From assembly GCA_002751075.1 (NCBI GenBank), contig NAOQ01000057.1:133067-197066 (forward strand): a stretch of 64,000 nt of DNA, given 5' to 3'. The stretch comes from Ichthyophonus hoferi. Lineage: Eukaryota > Opisthokonta > Ichthyosporea > Ichthyophonida > Ichthyophonidae. Below the pieces are notes generated by a model. The model was not told the DNA's origin, did no database searches, and saw nothing but the letters and a program-made list of their open reading frames with translations. A program made the translations under genes and the position numbers. Below, in pieces: positions 1 to 13,300 of this stretch; within the stretch, counting starts at the first letter, position 1; the number at the start of each line of letters is the position of its first letter.

Positions 1-92
1 TTATTTTATCACCAAATGATAGTAATCCCAGCCCTATATCCCAGGTAATCAATACTCACCTGCAACAAAGTATGGTATACAACCATCTACAG

Positions 93-1197
93 GCCAATGA
101 TTGTATTAAAGTGATTACAAAGGATGTGTTGGATCGTATTGTGGCCCTGCAGGGCAACTTTAAATATATTGGTATACCTTCTACCCCTCACCTTGTCCTT
201 CCTGCTATCTTTATTTATTTTCCTGTTACCACCTCTCCCTCATGCACTCCCGCATTGTTTCTACTTTACTTATATATCCTTTCCACACTGATGGATTACA
301 GGTATTTTCCACTAGATAATGTCTGTATAGTATACCATCACGAGATTTTCTAATACCGCCTGGTGACCCCTGCAGTGACCTGTTCTATTGTACAACGAAA
401 TGGCGGAGGACTATGCAATAATAGTCTATGCCACTGGGATGAGTCCAAAGACGGTTAGTTCTATGCTCTCGCCATGGCTGTCCTATATACATATATATTC
501 CTTATTTTATTATCTGGCTACTTTTCTATATACCTGTCTTCTGCTCCGGTTTTCCCTGTTTTAAATTTCAAACTAATCTGTGACCCATACTAGTTTATTT
601 TTATTTTTATTTTTAAATACTCGCTTTTGTATTTATTTTTCTGCCTACTATCACAAATATTTGTGAACGAACCTTCCGTATTGCTATACGACTATCTCTA
701 TGATGTGTATGGGTACATAGCTTGAATTGTTTTGTATTTTGCCACTGGTCATGCTCTGTACTGGGTTTTTCTTTCTTTCTTTTCTTCTATATATATATAT
801 GAGCACGATCTTTTTATTTTAGACATTGTATTGATATATGTTATTTTGGCCAACAGTTTTATATATTTTGTTCCTATACTTTTCTAGTTATTATACCTTT
901 CTATGTTATTATCCACTAGGGGAAATGGTGGGGAGGAATATATACTTTTGGAAAAAGATAGGAAGTTTATGCTAATAATTGAACTTAATATAGACCGAGA
1001 TAGAACTATACAGAAAGAGAGAAAGAGCAGCCCAGAACTCTGTCCTCGGGTGTTTATATTCATGCAATACATTACTGGTGTGGAAATAGACGCTGTGTAA
1101 CTAACTCACATGCCCTTTGTCTGCAGGTGTATGCACTACCCGTTGGGAAAATAAGACTATACTTTGTTTAGTCACAGTATATGGCTTGGCTTTTTGA
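93..1197 (+). CDS. Dynein light chain Tctex-type (DYNLT), 3' part
   Basis: Three exons at 93-171, 376-453 and 1127-1197 give the last 75 residues. Seen: FKYIVTCSIVQRNGGGL, then CHWDESKDGVCTTRWENKT and a C terminus ending YGLAF. These match human DYNLT1 (FKYIVTCVIMQKNGAGL, CFWD, TVRWENKT, SAFGLSI) across the whole core beta-sheet. DYNLT1 is about 113 residues, so roughly the first third lies upstream of the window. Introns have GT-AG ends and the phases agree (1, 1). Known of the family: a homodimeric light chain of cytoplasmic dynein that binds the intermediate chain and cargo. I cannot separate DYNLT1 from DYNLT3 orthology. An AATAAA follows 241 nt after the stop. Confidence 0.88.
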
Positions 1198-1437
1198 TGA
1201 CATATGTATTACCCGTTGAAAGACTGCCTGTTAAATACTGAGTATAGTTATTGTTGTAGTTATAGTTATAGTTATTATTGTTGCAACATGGAGATATTGT
1301 TGCCAGAGAATGTAGGAAGCGAAGGCGAGCCGCAATGCACATTTACTACAGCCAAATTGTGGCTCTTGTCATCCTCATGCAGCCCGTTCTTCTTGGCTTG
1401 GAGATTGTCAGAGTTGCCTTCTTTCGTATCCATTTTT

Positions 1438-1443
1438 AATAAA
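1438..1443 (+). promoter_or_regulatory. Candidate polyadenylation signal of the dynein light chain gene
   Basis: AATAAA lies 241 nt after the DYNLT stop. It is the first clear signal I noticed downstream. Confidence 0.45.
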
Positions 1444-3454
1444 ATATAGTTCCTTTATTCCTTGGCATCCCAGGTGCTTTTTACCAGTCCCGCTGTGTGG
1501 CCAGCACAACACGGGTATATGTCGTTGGTGAAAATCATGTCACCTAATATCTTACTCAGGTATATAAGTATATTGATGGCCGTCACCCAGAAGCAAAATG
1601 CATATAATTGCATACAGTACATTAAGCATGCAAGCATGATCTACTAAGTGATTGGTCTAATTAAAGTAGATCATAGGAGAATATGTAATGTATATCAACT
1701 CTGAATATGGAAATGGCATTTCTCAATGAAAAACCCCGAACCAGGTAGTAGGCATACTACTGACTTAAGAATAATGAGTAAACTGAAGTATCGCCTTTTT
1801 CAATAAATAATACTTCATTCATTTTTAGTTACTAATTACTATTGATATAGGTGTGTATGTTAATTCTATATCCAACATACATCTTGGTTCTTTTCTTTTA
1901 TCTTGTGTATATTTCAGAATGACAAGGAAACCAATTAAAATGTTATACTTACGCATATACATATATGGTTGCTTACTATTATATATATACATTAACACTA
2001 ATTAAAAGCATAAAGGCCCATGCATACTTATATATTGCTCCCAATACCATGAGAATATTATTGTTATATTAACAACTAGTTATGCAATTTATCTTTCTGA
2101 CCGATACATATAATAGTAGTGTTATACCGACAACATGTGGTAATATTCTTTATATTTAAAGCCGACGATGGGTGTCTGTTGTTAAGGATAAATAATGCAG
2201 CCTAGAGGTAGTGTGTGCTAGATTAATTATAATAGATATTATATTAGGGCATCTAGGGTACCTATAGTCATAAGAGATCACTTACATGGTCATACTAACT
2301 GTTTAGGCTCTAAGCAACTCAGCTCTGCTGATTATGCCCTTAGTAATTGCCAACATACACAAGTCCTGTAGGAAAGAGAACAAGACAGTCAGAAACCATA
2401 CCACGGTCTACTTCCATTCCGACTTTCTTTAACTGTCTGTTCCATACTGTTTGATCACCTAATTGGACAAGACATTTATTTGTTCATTGCTTTTATATTC
2501 TATCTTTTATGGGTTATAGGTCACATGTAAATTGTGAGTTTTCATAACCAGTGCCTTCATAGCCTGTATTTTATTGGCGATTATATTGTTATTGGTGCTT
2601 TAATGGTAATACTTGGTAATACCAATCTATTCTATATCAGCTTCGCATTGGTTGCATATCATATGAATAATTGCGTACTTATACTGATTCTGACCTACGT
2701 GCAAGACTGTATTCCAGGATCCAGTTGTTAGTAACATCCTCTCGAACTATTAAGATATAGTTAGAACTTATAATTATTAAATAAAGGTAATATAAAAGAT
2801 TGATCTATCTTGTAGCATATCCCGTTCATACAGCCTAGTGGCGCGCTTTTGCATATTAGTACGAGTGATTAATATCCAATAAGGGAAGGGATTTTTTTGA
2901 TTGAATAATTACATGTAATAAGCACTAACTTAATAAAGATAGATACAGTGCCTTAAAACATAACATATCGAGATAACAGGTCCAATAGTGTGGTGTGTTA
3001 ATCAGTCCAAGCTAACCAATAGAAGTCCATGCATCACGCTTAACCAAATTACTATTGACGTGTGGCGAACAGAAGCTAAAATTAAAAAGATTGACGTCAC
3101 AGGATACAAATGATCTGCTCTGTTTTCTATTGAAACATATGGACTAATTAAAGAGGTCTATTTCTTTCTCCCAGGTTGTATATCCCGACGGGACTTTTTA
3201 ATACGTTTTTTTTTTTTGAATACTCTAGCTAGGACAAGTGACTATTGCCCATCTACATAATCAAGGTCGCTAGTAAACATCACCCTGATGTTGGACATAT
3301 TTATCAGACCCTTTGTTGGTTTCATATCAATGTATGTATAAAGATTGAATAGTTATACAAAATACTTCACATTGTAACCGTTGAAATAGTATAATAAATA
3401 AACCATAGGCCATGTCAACCTAGTACAAATGAAAAGGGCTTACTAGTAACATAT
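1444..3454. other. Convergent intergenic stretch, DYNLT to CHMP1
   Basis: AT-rich DNA between two genes that end toward each other. I see no convincing conserved gene. Short open stretches on both strands lack family resemblance or consistent splice signals. Confidence 0.5.
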
Positions 3455-6192
3455 CTAGTTTTCTTCACGTAGTTTTTTCAATCGTTCAGTCAATTGATCC
3501 TGCTCGGCTGTGGAGACAGAGGTTGACCCCTCAACAGGAAGGGACCCTAGTTTCTGGTTCAGTTCTATACCATGCTCGTCTGCCACCTATGAGATGGGTA
3601 TATATCAAGCATATATAGTCAGTACATATATGAAATAAAGTGTCTCTGCCACTATAACTAGTGTTTTTTATTTACTCTGTTGTCAAGTATGCCAGAAGAG
3701 GAAGAGATCAGCATAGGGGAGTCAAAAAAAGGACCAGCAACCGTTGGTAGGTATATCAGAAACATAAGAAGAGGTAATCATCAGGGAATAAAGACTATGG
3801 TTAATATATCCTACCCTTTGCATTAGTCCGTCGACCTGGCTCTCCGACAGGGATGTAGTCACAGTAGATTGCATGGTGCCTTCCATGACAGAACTTTGTA
3901 TATCTAGGTCATCGAAACACTGTTCAAACCTATCCATTAACTTTGTAATCTGTGCATATGTAGGTATATGATTAGCAATTAGCGATTATTAGATAGCAAT
4001 GAGATAACTGTAGATACATGTATGCATATATATAAGTGGGCCAATCTATACCTGCGTAATAAGTAGGAAAAAGAATATATATAGCCATGGTATCTATTCC
4101 AGTGTAACAGGACAGCGCACAAGTATATACAAACCCTCCCATCTACATTGTCTCCATCTCCGCCTTTAAATCTATATATATATATATTACCACTTTACTC
4201 GCTTTCCTTCATTATATATCATTTGCTAATCTCGGGTTTTACACCAATACCACATACAAATATACACATATTTTCACTTGAAATTTTTCCCTCTAAGAGA
4301 CTAAAATAGCCATGAAAGTCTAGGATATACAGGACCTACCCCAAGGGCTACCACGGTATGAATTATATTGACATACAAACAGAGACGAAAAGAAAAGATA
4401 TGCTATAAATATAGGAGTAATGGCCAGTAGGGCTATGTATATGCAATATGAGATAATATATGGTAGTCATTATGGTATGGGTGTGGCCGGAGAGATAATA
4501 GTTGAGAATGATTGTATAGGGTAGTGGTATATAAGGATAGAGTAGCGTATGGAGAGAGATGGATAGACAGAGATAAATACATACATAGGGATAGAGATAG
4601 ATAGATAGAGACAGGTATAGCTAGAAAGAAATAAACATATAAAGATTGACCATACAAGCACCAATCACTAACCTGACCAAGATCCATGGATGCCGAGGCC
4701 CTGTCCATAGACCCAACCACAGACTTCATACTCCCTGTGACCTATTAGTGGCTTTATAATTAGATAGTAACCATGGTGATAGCGCCCCTCCAATAGAAAG
4801 ACAAGTGAAAGAGGGTAATGGGGGTGAGGAGAAAGGAAAGTAATAAACAACAAAACCATAATAAATATATGTAGAATAAAGATAAGATAGACGGTAAAGA
4901 AAAGATATAGAACAACAATAACATATAGTTTACTAGACTCCGCTATCCTCTACTAGTCTTCTATTATGATCCTTGATCTTTAAACAGGCCAATCGCAAAG
5001 CCAAATTATAAAAGTGGGCTAATCAAAATGAACAAAATTTACAGGGCCACCATCCATCCATCCCTTCAATAGATTAAAGTTATAATTATAAAAGAAATAA
5101 TTCCTAAAGTAACCAATAAGATGCAAAGATCACCCACCCAGGCTGCCAGTGACAGTCACAAGCTATTCATTGACAACAATACACTCTCTCCTACCTTGTT
5201 CATAGTCACGGCTGTCTGTACTTTGGCACACACTCCATCTAGTCTAGACGCCATTCGTAAGAAATTCTGCGCTTGGCTCTTCTGTCTGATGGCATTCTCT
5301 GCATGGATACGTGCACCCTCGTTATTACCTTTACCTATGGCCTGTAGGAGGGAGAGGTATGGTGGTGTGTATATGTCAAGGATGGCGTTAATACTGGTAT
5401 ATGTATTCATGGGTGTATGTATGCATGTATGTATATATATACATAAATACATATAAGGTAGGCTACATAGTATCGAGCAATCCCTCCAAGATAACAGGCA
5501 ATAAAAATGGGAGTGATAGATTATGAGTGTAAACGGATATGTTCATATAGACCTATGGTAAGGAATTTTAAATTATAAAACAACTACAGACAATATCTTG
5601 CCCATACCCTCTTCCTGTCAAAATACAAAATTAAAACCACCAATAAGATAAGATAAAATAAATAATAAACCTTACCACTTTAACTTTCTGTTTCTCTGCC
5701 TTCTCTGCCTTCTCTGCCTGGGTTGACATGCGTTGCATCTGCTTGGCTGCAAGCTTTAAATTGAAAAGAGCAGCTGATTATTGGTTAAGGAAAGAAATTA
5801 GGTTGCCAATAATAAAAAAAAAAGAGAGAAAAAAATAGGATATGAAAGAAAGTTGGTAATTATGGAGGAAGGTACTTGTTGCTTTTTAAAGGCTGCTGAA
5901 AAGAGAAGCAGGACAAACTTGAATACAAAAAATAGAAAAATAGGAAAATTATATTAAGTGTATGTGCTTATTATAGGTAAGTGTTTAAGTATATCCAACA
6001 TAATAGAAAATAAAAAATGGGTACCAAAGACAAATTACAGAAGCAAAAAGAATGGAGAAAAACATATACGAACCACTATACGAGAACATATACTAAAAGT
6101 GGAAAAGAAAGAAAAAGTAAAAATAATATAGTATAGAGTAGAGTCAATAATCATGTCTTTAAGATACATTCCATCTGCCTTTGTGCCGACAT
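3455..6192 (-). CDS. CHMP1: Charged multivesicular body protein 1 (CHMP1), ESCRT-III
   Basis: Six exons, minus strand: 6192-6168, 5773-5676, 5341-5195, 4741-4673, 3949-3815, 3586-3455; 201 residues against about 196-199 in human CHMP1A/B. Seen: ALFNLKLAAKQMQRM near the N terminus, then ARIHAENAIRQKSQAQNFLRM and VQTAVTMNKV, which match CHMP1 helices 1-2 almost word for word. LMDRFEQCFDDLD and QVDGLMQRVADEHGIELN match the second half. The end, EQDQLTERLKKLREEN, fits the MIM1 motif that binds the MIT domains of VPS4 and spastin. Every intron but the first is phase 0. Known role: late ESCRT-III subunit for membrane scission in multivesicular bodies and cytokinesis. The first exon carries two in-frame ATGs (codons 1 and 7); either could start. 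Confidence 0.93.
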
Positions 6193-7686
6193 CTTCAAGA
6201 TCTTTGAGTGATTATTAGCAATACTACAGGTGGGGTCCCCTGGCTAGGGCAAAATATATGAGTAGCACGGTATAGAGATGGGAAAGAAGGTAGGATAGAG
6301 GGAACTAAGGGTTATTTAAGTTTTATTTTTGGTTGATTTCCCTTTTGGTTTCTTTCTTAGCGCTATAGGTCTAAAGTGAATAAAATGGTTGTAAATAATG
6401 AAATATGCTGCTAAATATTACTAAAGGAATAAAGTAAATAGACGCCAAGAAGATAATATTAGCAGGATATTACTAGCACGAAAGGTTTTAGGTTTAATTT
6501 TTAGTGTTTCAGTTTTTATTTAGGTTATAGCTGATTGGTCTGTATAATAAGATAGGAGGAATTGTTTAATCTAATATTTAGCTTATTATGGTTATTTTAT
6601 GAGGTCATGGTCTTAAAACACGTAGATTAAATAATTAAGTACTTATTGGATGATTAAAGTTGGTGATAGTATTATAGGCATTTGTTATAGCAATGAAGAC
6701 AGACTTACTTACAGGGTATGAGACCTATTCTTGGGCATATTCCTAGTTGTATTTGAGAGTAGAAGCGTACACAGGGAGTGAGAGATGACTAGAGCAGGTT
6801 AAAGGCACAGTGTTACAGAATAGAATAAGAGAGAATTCACATACACGATTAAATGAACAAATGGTTTAAAAGTGTTTGTTTATGTACCTTAAAATGATAA
6901 ATTAATCAAGAATAACCAAGTATTTCTATTGAGAAAATCTACACTAGTGTAAAGGTCACGAAAAGAGAAGTGTAGGTTTTGTAATATTATTGACACTGTG
7001 GACCTTGGTGCAGTGTCTTGATAAGGAGTGAAGAAATACTGGCACATCAACAGTCGTGCTTTAGATATTTGTTTATTCGACTCTTTGAAGAATGTCTGGT
7101 GAGCTTTTCCTAAATTATATATATATGTATATATAATACCAACTAGTTCTATAATGCACTCCCTTGCTGGGCCTCCTACAGACCTATAGTTTAGAGTAGG
7201 GAGGATAAAGTAAGTGCGACCTATTCCCTTGTGATTATTACTTATTAATCACCAAGTAACTACACCACTACAAATATTTGAATCCAATATTTTGTGTCAT
7301 AAACCTTAAAAGTGCCAGAAGAATACCTTAAAGTGCCCAGTTAACACCCCAAACAGTATCGGAAGATTCCTGATTTAAAATGCACTAATTGACTTAGAAT
7401 ACCTTGTAATCTGGCTATTGCTATTTGCATCTGGGGGAAAGAAATAAGATATTATCCTCCAATACATATATATACGATAGGACAGGCACATACCATAAAT
7501 ATAAACACTACTTTGTTTTGTAAAAAAATATGCACTGTGCAACAAGTTATACTCCAAGGTATGCTTAATGATTTTTCAAATTAGCTTACCATTGGTTTGT
7601 ATAAATATGCTATAAATGTAAAGAGCCTACCTCCTAGAGGTAGAAGGATTTTTAACTCGCTTACAGTATGTATTCCTTCAGGGAAT
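6193..7686. promoter_or_regulatory. Divergent intergenic region between CHMP1 and the FLASH-like gene
   Basis: About 1.5 kb between two genes transcribed away from each other, so both promoters should lie here. I see no TATA box placed well enough to call and no coding segment. The 5' untranslated exons of either gene could be present. Confidence 0.45.
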
Positions 7687-9785
7687 ATGGATATTGGATC
7701 TACCTTGTATGATGATGTTGTCGATGTGGCGATGCCCAAACCACAGTCACCTAATCAGTCCCAGATCCCTGAGGAGCAGTCCATTGGCTATGACTTGTAC
7801 ACCGACCTTGATATAGATACCACCGACCAACCTGACGTCATGGAGGTGGGCGGGCCATAGGTTGGTCTGTATGTGCTGCATCTCAATAGTGGGATTAATG
7901 TAATGCCTGCTGAAATGTGTTTGTGAACATCCTCGCTACTATTATACACTTCTTATAAATGGGTAGTTATATAGATACAGGTTATACTATTTTATATATT
8001 TCTTGATCGAGCAAGAACACTGCATGTTGCACACCTCTTTATGTGCCCTGTTGTGTTTTCATTCCTCTGCACACGGTTATATTGACAATGGCAATTTGAA
8101 GATTTAAAAGAAAGGTCGTGCACTACGCTCTCTTTTGGCCTTGAAAATGGTAGGGTAGATTGTAGTTTAGTGATACATTAGCTTGGAAATTTAATGTTTA
8201 CATAGATAAAGTAGCTAAATTATCTACTGATAGTGATAGGAATGGTATGAACAGAACAAGCACGCCTAACTATGGGAGAAAAGGAAAGGAATACAGGACC
8301 CCCACACATGATTGCTTTAGGCTGACTTAGCAGGGCATTATCATACTATCTCTGTGTATCCTTTCTCCTCTCTCGTCCCTATATTGATATATATTTTCTA
8401 GCACATTTCGTGTTTTAAATATTTTTAAAATATCTTTTAACTTTGTAGCTATCCAATAATCTAAGTATATAGTTTTTCATGTAAAACCCACTCATTTGTA
8501 TTAATTGCTGCAGCTAAGAAAGAACTACAACAACACAACGAACGAATTGGAACGTATAAAAAAAGAGCTAAAAAAGATACAAAGAGAGGTAAGTGAGGCC
8601 TGTATTTGAAAGATAGGGGCATATACACCAGTCTTCAGCCTGTTAATTCCTATTGAACAATAATAAGACTAGGTGTGCGAAGCAGGCATTATTCCTATAC
8701 ATTGCAATGCAGTTAGTTGCCTAGAGGTTCTTTCTCCCATATATAATATAGGAAGTGGAGATAAAGCAGGTCTGTTAAGCATTGTTTTTATATATATATA
8801 TAAAGAACCCAACTGTAATTTAGTTTGAAGAGGTTGATGTATTCATGCAAATAGTAAGGTCTGCATACCTGCCAATCACTAGTGGGCTCTCTGCCTCGTT
8901 AAGGTCTTAATATATCCCCATATATCCCATTGTCATGGGCCAAATATTAACTAGCATTCTATTGGTCTTTACCACGGTTTCAGAACGAAGGGTTAGAGAA
9001 AATGAACATAGCGCTAAAGAAGAATATATCTTGTCTTTACAAAACAGCCAAGTTAGAAATAGACCGGAAGAATGAGGAGATAAAGATCTTACGAGAGAGG
9101 TATGTGATCTATTATATTTCTTCATTTACTTTAAAGGTCTCTGGCAACATTATTCATGTTATATGTATATATTACGTGAGATATATATGTATTGGGTGAG
9201 ATATATATTTATTAGGTGAGATATATATTTATTAGGTGAGATGTGTATGGACTAGGTGAGATATATATGTATTAGGTCAGATATATATATATTAGGCCAG
9301 ATATATATGTATTAGGTCAGATATGTATGTATTAGGTGACATATGTATTAGCTGAGATATATATGTATTAGGTCAGATATATATATATTAGGCCAGATAT
9401 ATATGTATTAGGTCAGATATGTATGTATTAGGGGACATATGTATTAGCTGAGATATATATGTATTAGGTGACATATGTATGTATTAGGTGACATATATGT
9501 ATTAGCTGAGATATATATGTACTAGGTCAGATATATATATATATATTGGGCCAGATATATATGTATTAGGTGAGATATATATGTATCAGGTGAGATATAT
9601 ATGCTGCAATTACATTTAAGTATGAATGAGAGATGAGATGGTATGATTCAACAAGGGGCAGTGGATGACTGCCTAGTGAAACTCTTTAAGTGGAATAGAT
9701 CTCTTCAGTAATATCTACCAACCCATCCCCTATAACCACCAGGGTCGAGAGCTATGAGAGGGACCTCCCTGCTCACCGCCCTTAG
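7687..9785 (+). CDS. FLASH/CASP8AP2 N-terminal-like short protein
   Basis: Four exons: 7687-7845, 8514-8588, 8984-9099, 9743-9785; about 130 residues. Seen: residues 79-117 (NEGLEKMN then IALKKNISCLYKTAKLEI and DRKNEEIKILRER) match human FLASH [20 protein letters not shown] and NRKDEEISNLHQR. The N-terminal half carries YDLYTDLDID, similar to the acidic LDIYAGLD and LDLYEEI stretches of FLASH. The rest is predicted coiled coil. Known: FLASH is about 2000 residues; its N-terminal part binds LSM11 and recruits the histone pre-mRNA cleavage complex. Here the frame ends soon after the coiled coil, and an AATAAA follows 28 nt later. Odd: the large body and C-terminal domain are missing. The last exon is the least certain part. 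The third intron holds a minisatellite. Confidence 0.68.
9165..9602. repeat. Minisatellite, about 20-bp unit
   Basis: More than twenty imperfect copies of a unit like TATTAGGTGAGATATATATG, with GTGAG/GTCAG/GCCAG variants and a few shorter units. It fills most of the third intron of the FLASH-like gene. There are no unique spacers between copies. Confidence 0.9.
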
Positions 9786-9812
9786 GGATTCACATACAAA
9801 GATAAGAGTAAG

Positions 9813-9818
9813 AATAAA
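9813..9818 (+). promoter_or_regulatory. Candidate polyadenylation signal of the FLASH-like gene
   Basis: AATAAA starts 28 nt after the proposed stop at 9785. It supports a short mature transcript ending here, before the convergent LTA4H gene at 10370. Confidence 0.5.
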
Positions 9819-10369
9819 TCATTGCAAATATGAATGCGGCGTGTTCATATTAACATGAAGAACGGTAGTGGGAAGGAGCTATGGTATATGAGCAGCCTAG
9901 GGTTAACAAAAAATGAGCACTGTTTTTCTCTTCAGCGATGGAGATGGGAAGATATATTTTACCCTTGGGGACATAATATACATAGCTATTTATATATAGT
10001 ATTATTACTGCAATGTATGAATCGTTATATCTATGATGTACTGTTGGTATGGGTAAAAATAAAGAGTAGCCATTTACAAGCGTGATCGTGTATCAATCAA
10101 AGGGCAGCTGGCACCCAAATAAGGACCCAATCAAATTCGCAACGCTATTTATACCTTTATGGTTAAGGGCCAGTACACACTTTATAAAGTATTAAGAGCC
10201 AGTCTGGGTTAATAGCAGCACATAAGGTTTCATATGCCAACCGGTCCTAACACACGTACAATATAACATTATTTTCATTATTCTTTTTTCTGCATATCTA
10301 TGTTTTCTACACGGTTGAAGAACATTCCAAGGAAATATAGCAACGTATATAGCCGTAGCAAAGGCAAGA
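9819..10369. other. Convergent intergenic stretch, FLASH-like to LTA4H
   Basis: A plus-strand open frame (9834-10085) covers part of it but is low in coding character and resembles nothing I know. It could be read-through or an alternative 3' exon of the FLASH-like gene through an acceptor near 9937. I see no other feature. Confidence 0.4.
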
Positions 10370-13300
10370 TTAATTCAATCCTAAATCCTTTGCAATCATG
10401 GTAGCAGCAATATTGTGATAGATCCCACGGTGGGTTTTAAAGGTGGTCATGGCTGACTCTTTGCCTGCCTCGCCACACTGGAACAACAGCCGATAGAGAG
10501 GGCGTACATACTTCATGCGGCCTTGTGTACTGATAAACCTGTAGAAGAATGGGTTAGGGTAAGAGCTGGTTAGTATATCATGTATAATGTATATATGGTG
10601 TATAAGTGAGTGTATGGACGTATAAAGGGACATCTATGACTAGTCAGTAAGCAATGCACTATGCACTATCTGTGAGACATGCCAGAACGATCAGGTATTG
10701 CGTCATGAGTGAAGGGTTATTTGTCAAAATAAACCCATGTTGATCTATCATAGGCAAGAGGGTTGAAAGAAAACTCATTGGGGGAAGAAAATCAGCCTGT
10801 TAATCCTAGAGTTAGGTTTCTTGACTCAAAAAGGGCAGATACCCAGAGTGAGGGTACAGAGGTCATGAGCAAGAAGTCTCTAAGAGAAAGAGAATTGCAT
10901 TATATAAGGGAGTTATAACGGAGGATAATGACTGGATGTTATACACTTACGTCACAACATAAGGAATAATTGGCTCATAACCTGCCCTAAGGCAGAGCGA
11001 GTACCATCCCAACTTAACCTCAGGATTGGAGATCTCTGATATGCGGTATACCTGGTCCAAACGTGCCAAAAGCTCGTGAGGGAAAGGTGTCCCACTCTCC
11101 ATCACTTGGCGCACCATCTCCATCATGAAGGCAGAAAGCTGAAGATGATTGGATGGGAGGAAATGTGAATATTGGTATTGGTGGTCATATACAGGGGGTG
11201 AAGAACTACATAGTCCTGACAGTGTAGTGATCTGGGTCCAATAATAGTGCATGATGGATAAATGGAAAATAACACGAATAAGGTATCAGACTATTGATGG
11301 AAATGGATCAATAATAAACATTCATCGCCATAGGATACACTACAACACCCAATAAATACAAAAAATTAAATACATTCACCAATCACCGCAATTCTTTAAA
11401 AATCTAGTTAATAGATGTTTCCAAAATGTTGCCCATTTTATAAGAGAATCAAAATGAATACAAGCACACCTCAAGACACAAACAGAGATACATCCTCCGT
11501 CTCACTCTACCTGTTGTGGTAACAAGTCCTTGATGTCACCCCCCACGAAGCTAACATTAGTACTCCCCTTAGCTGCCTCCATCCATCTTAAGGCTAGTTG
11601 CTCGACGACCTCAGTGAGAGTATGATCAAACACTGGCTGGAAAGGGGGCATGCCGGTGCCATACAACCACTCGTCAATATCTACTTCTTTCAATGCATCA
11701 CCCTTGCCACGCCTTTCGAAGAACTCTACAAAGCAGGACCACCACTCATTTGATGATAGGGTTGCGTATTTAAATGTTTCCACATGAACCTTGAGGTAGG
11801 CCTCCATCTCTTCTACCCCCCCCACCAAACCTTCCAGATAATATAGGAAGCTAAAGCCTTTTTCGTACGGTACTCTGGAGAAGGCATCGTCAGGGTCTCT
11901 CCCTTCAAGGCTGGGGACCAGCTTAGTAAACTCATGGTCAGGCCCGTAGAAATCTATGGCGCCCTTGAGGTCCACCCACCCCGCCATGGCATGCATTTGA
12001 CGGAAGGCCTCACTGAACTTGTAACGGAGAATCAGCCGTTCAACATACTTGGTAAAGCCTTCATTAAGCCAAAAGTGTTCCCAGGTTACATTGGTAACTA
12101 GATTGCCAGTCCAGGAGTGCGCAATCTCGTGTGCTATTAGACAGGTTTGCGATCTATCGCCGGACAGTAGAGTGGGGGTAACGAAAGTGAGCATAGGGTT
12201 TTCCATGCCACCGTAGGGGAAGGAGGGAGGAAGGACAATCAGGTCATACCGACCCCATACATAGGGTCCACACACCTGCTCAGCTATAGCAATATACGAC
12301 TCAGTTTCAGTAAACTCCCAGGCTGACTTTGTCAAGGTTTCAGGCTCGGCCCACACTTTGGTCCTGAATGTGTATGTTTATGTAGAAGATATTAGGTAGT
12401 GATGTAAAAGGGAGAAGAAGAGAGGTGAAGAGGGCGGTCATGGGTAAATAGCACTGTATGAAATAGTGCGTGTCTATCTGATTGGATAGATCTGTCCATA
12501 CGGCCAGCTACGTCACACGTCACACCAGTCAGTAGTCTAATGTGTATATGTATGAGCATGATAGAGTGTCAGAGGAATAAAATACCTTGGACCAATCTCT
12601 GTCGCTTTCACGTGACCCACAGCCAATGCAATAAGATAGGAGGGAATAGGCACTGGTTGTTTGAAGGTGTAGGTGGTCCTCCCTTCTGCCACAGAATATG
12701 ATCCTGTACTATTGGCTCCCATCACTGCCACGAGGGGACCAGGCACTGTGACTGTCGCTGTGAACGTTGCCTTGACAGCTGGGCTATCCTGTATCACCAT
12801 GGCAACCATACATATGAGAGGCAGAGGGGTATGGGCAAACGCAAACATGTATAGCTAATTGGATACAGACTACAACTATAAGCCAATAAACGAGGGATAA
12901 TGGTGTGGTACCATGCCTACAGTATCAATACAACCAATTATTTTTAGAAGGTTTAATATGTGCAGTACCAGTAGAGAGGGAGAAAGAATTAGAGAAAACT
13001 AAGTAGAACCATATAAACACAGGGGGTATAGACAGGCACTCAAATGTACAATAACTTGTATAATAGTGCACCTATACACGTTCACTCACCTGGCAGGGCA
13101 ACATGGTCCTGGCATGGATGGCCTGACACTGGGTGAACAAGAAGGGATGCTCTTTCCCTGCTGTCTGACTGGCTGAGAGCCATTGGAGGGCAGAGCCTGT
13201 AGAACAGGTAGCGTAGGCAACAGTGATCTGCGTGGTCTGTCCACTAGTTGTTGTTGTGACAGTAAAGGAGAAGAGATAAGTTTCGGATTACGGCTGCAAG

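Noticed and set aside
1455-1637. Minus-strand hydrophobic frame of 60 codons
   Set aside because: Looks like a membrane segment, but there are no flanking splice sites, no family match, and AT-rich DNA easily gives hydrophobic frames.
2350-2475. Minus-strand mini-gene with a 45-nt GTATGG...CTACAG intron
   Set aside because: The splice signals look good but the product would be about 25 residues with no match; too little to call.
9165-9602. CRISPR-like array
   Set aside because: Direct repeats have no unique spacers and the context is a eukaryotic intron.
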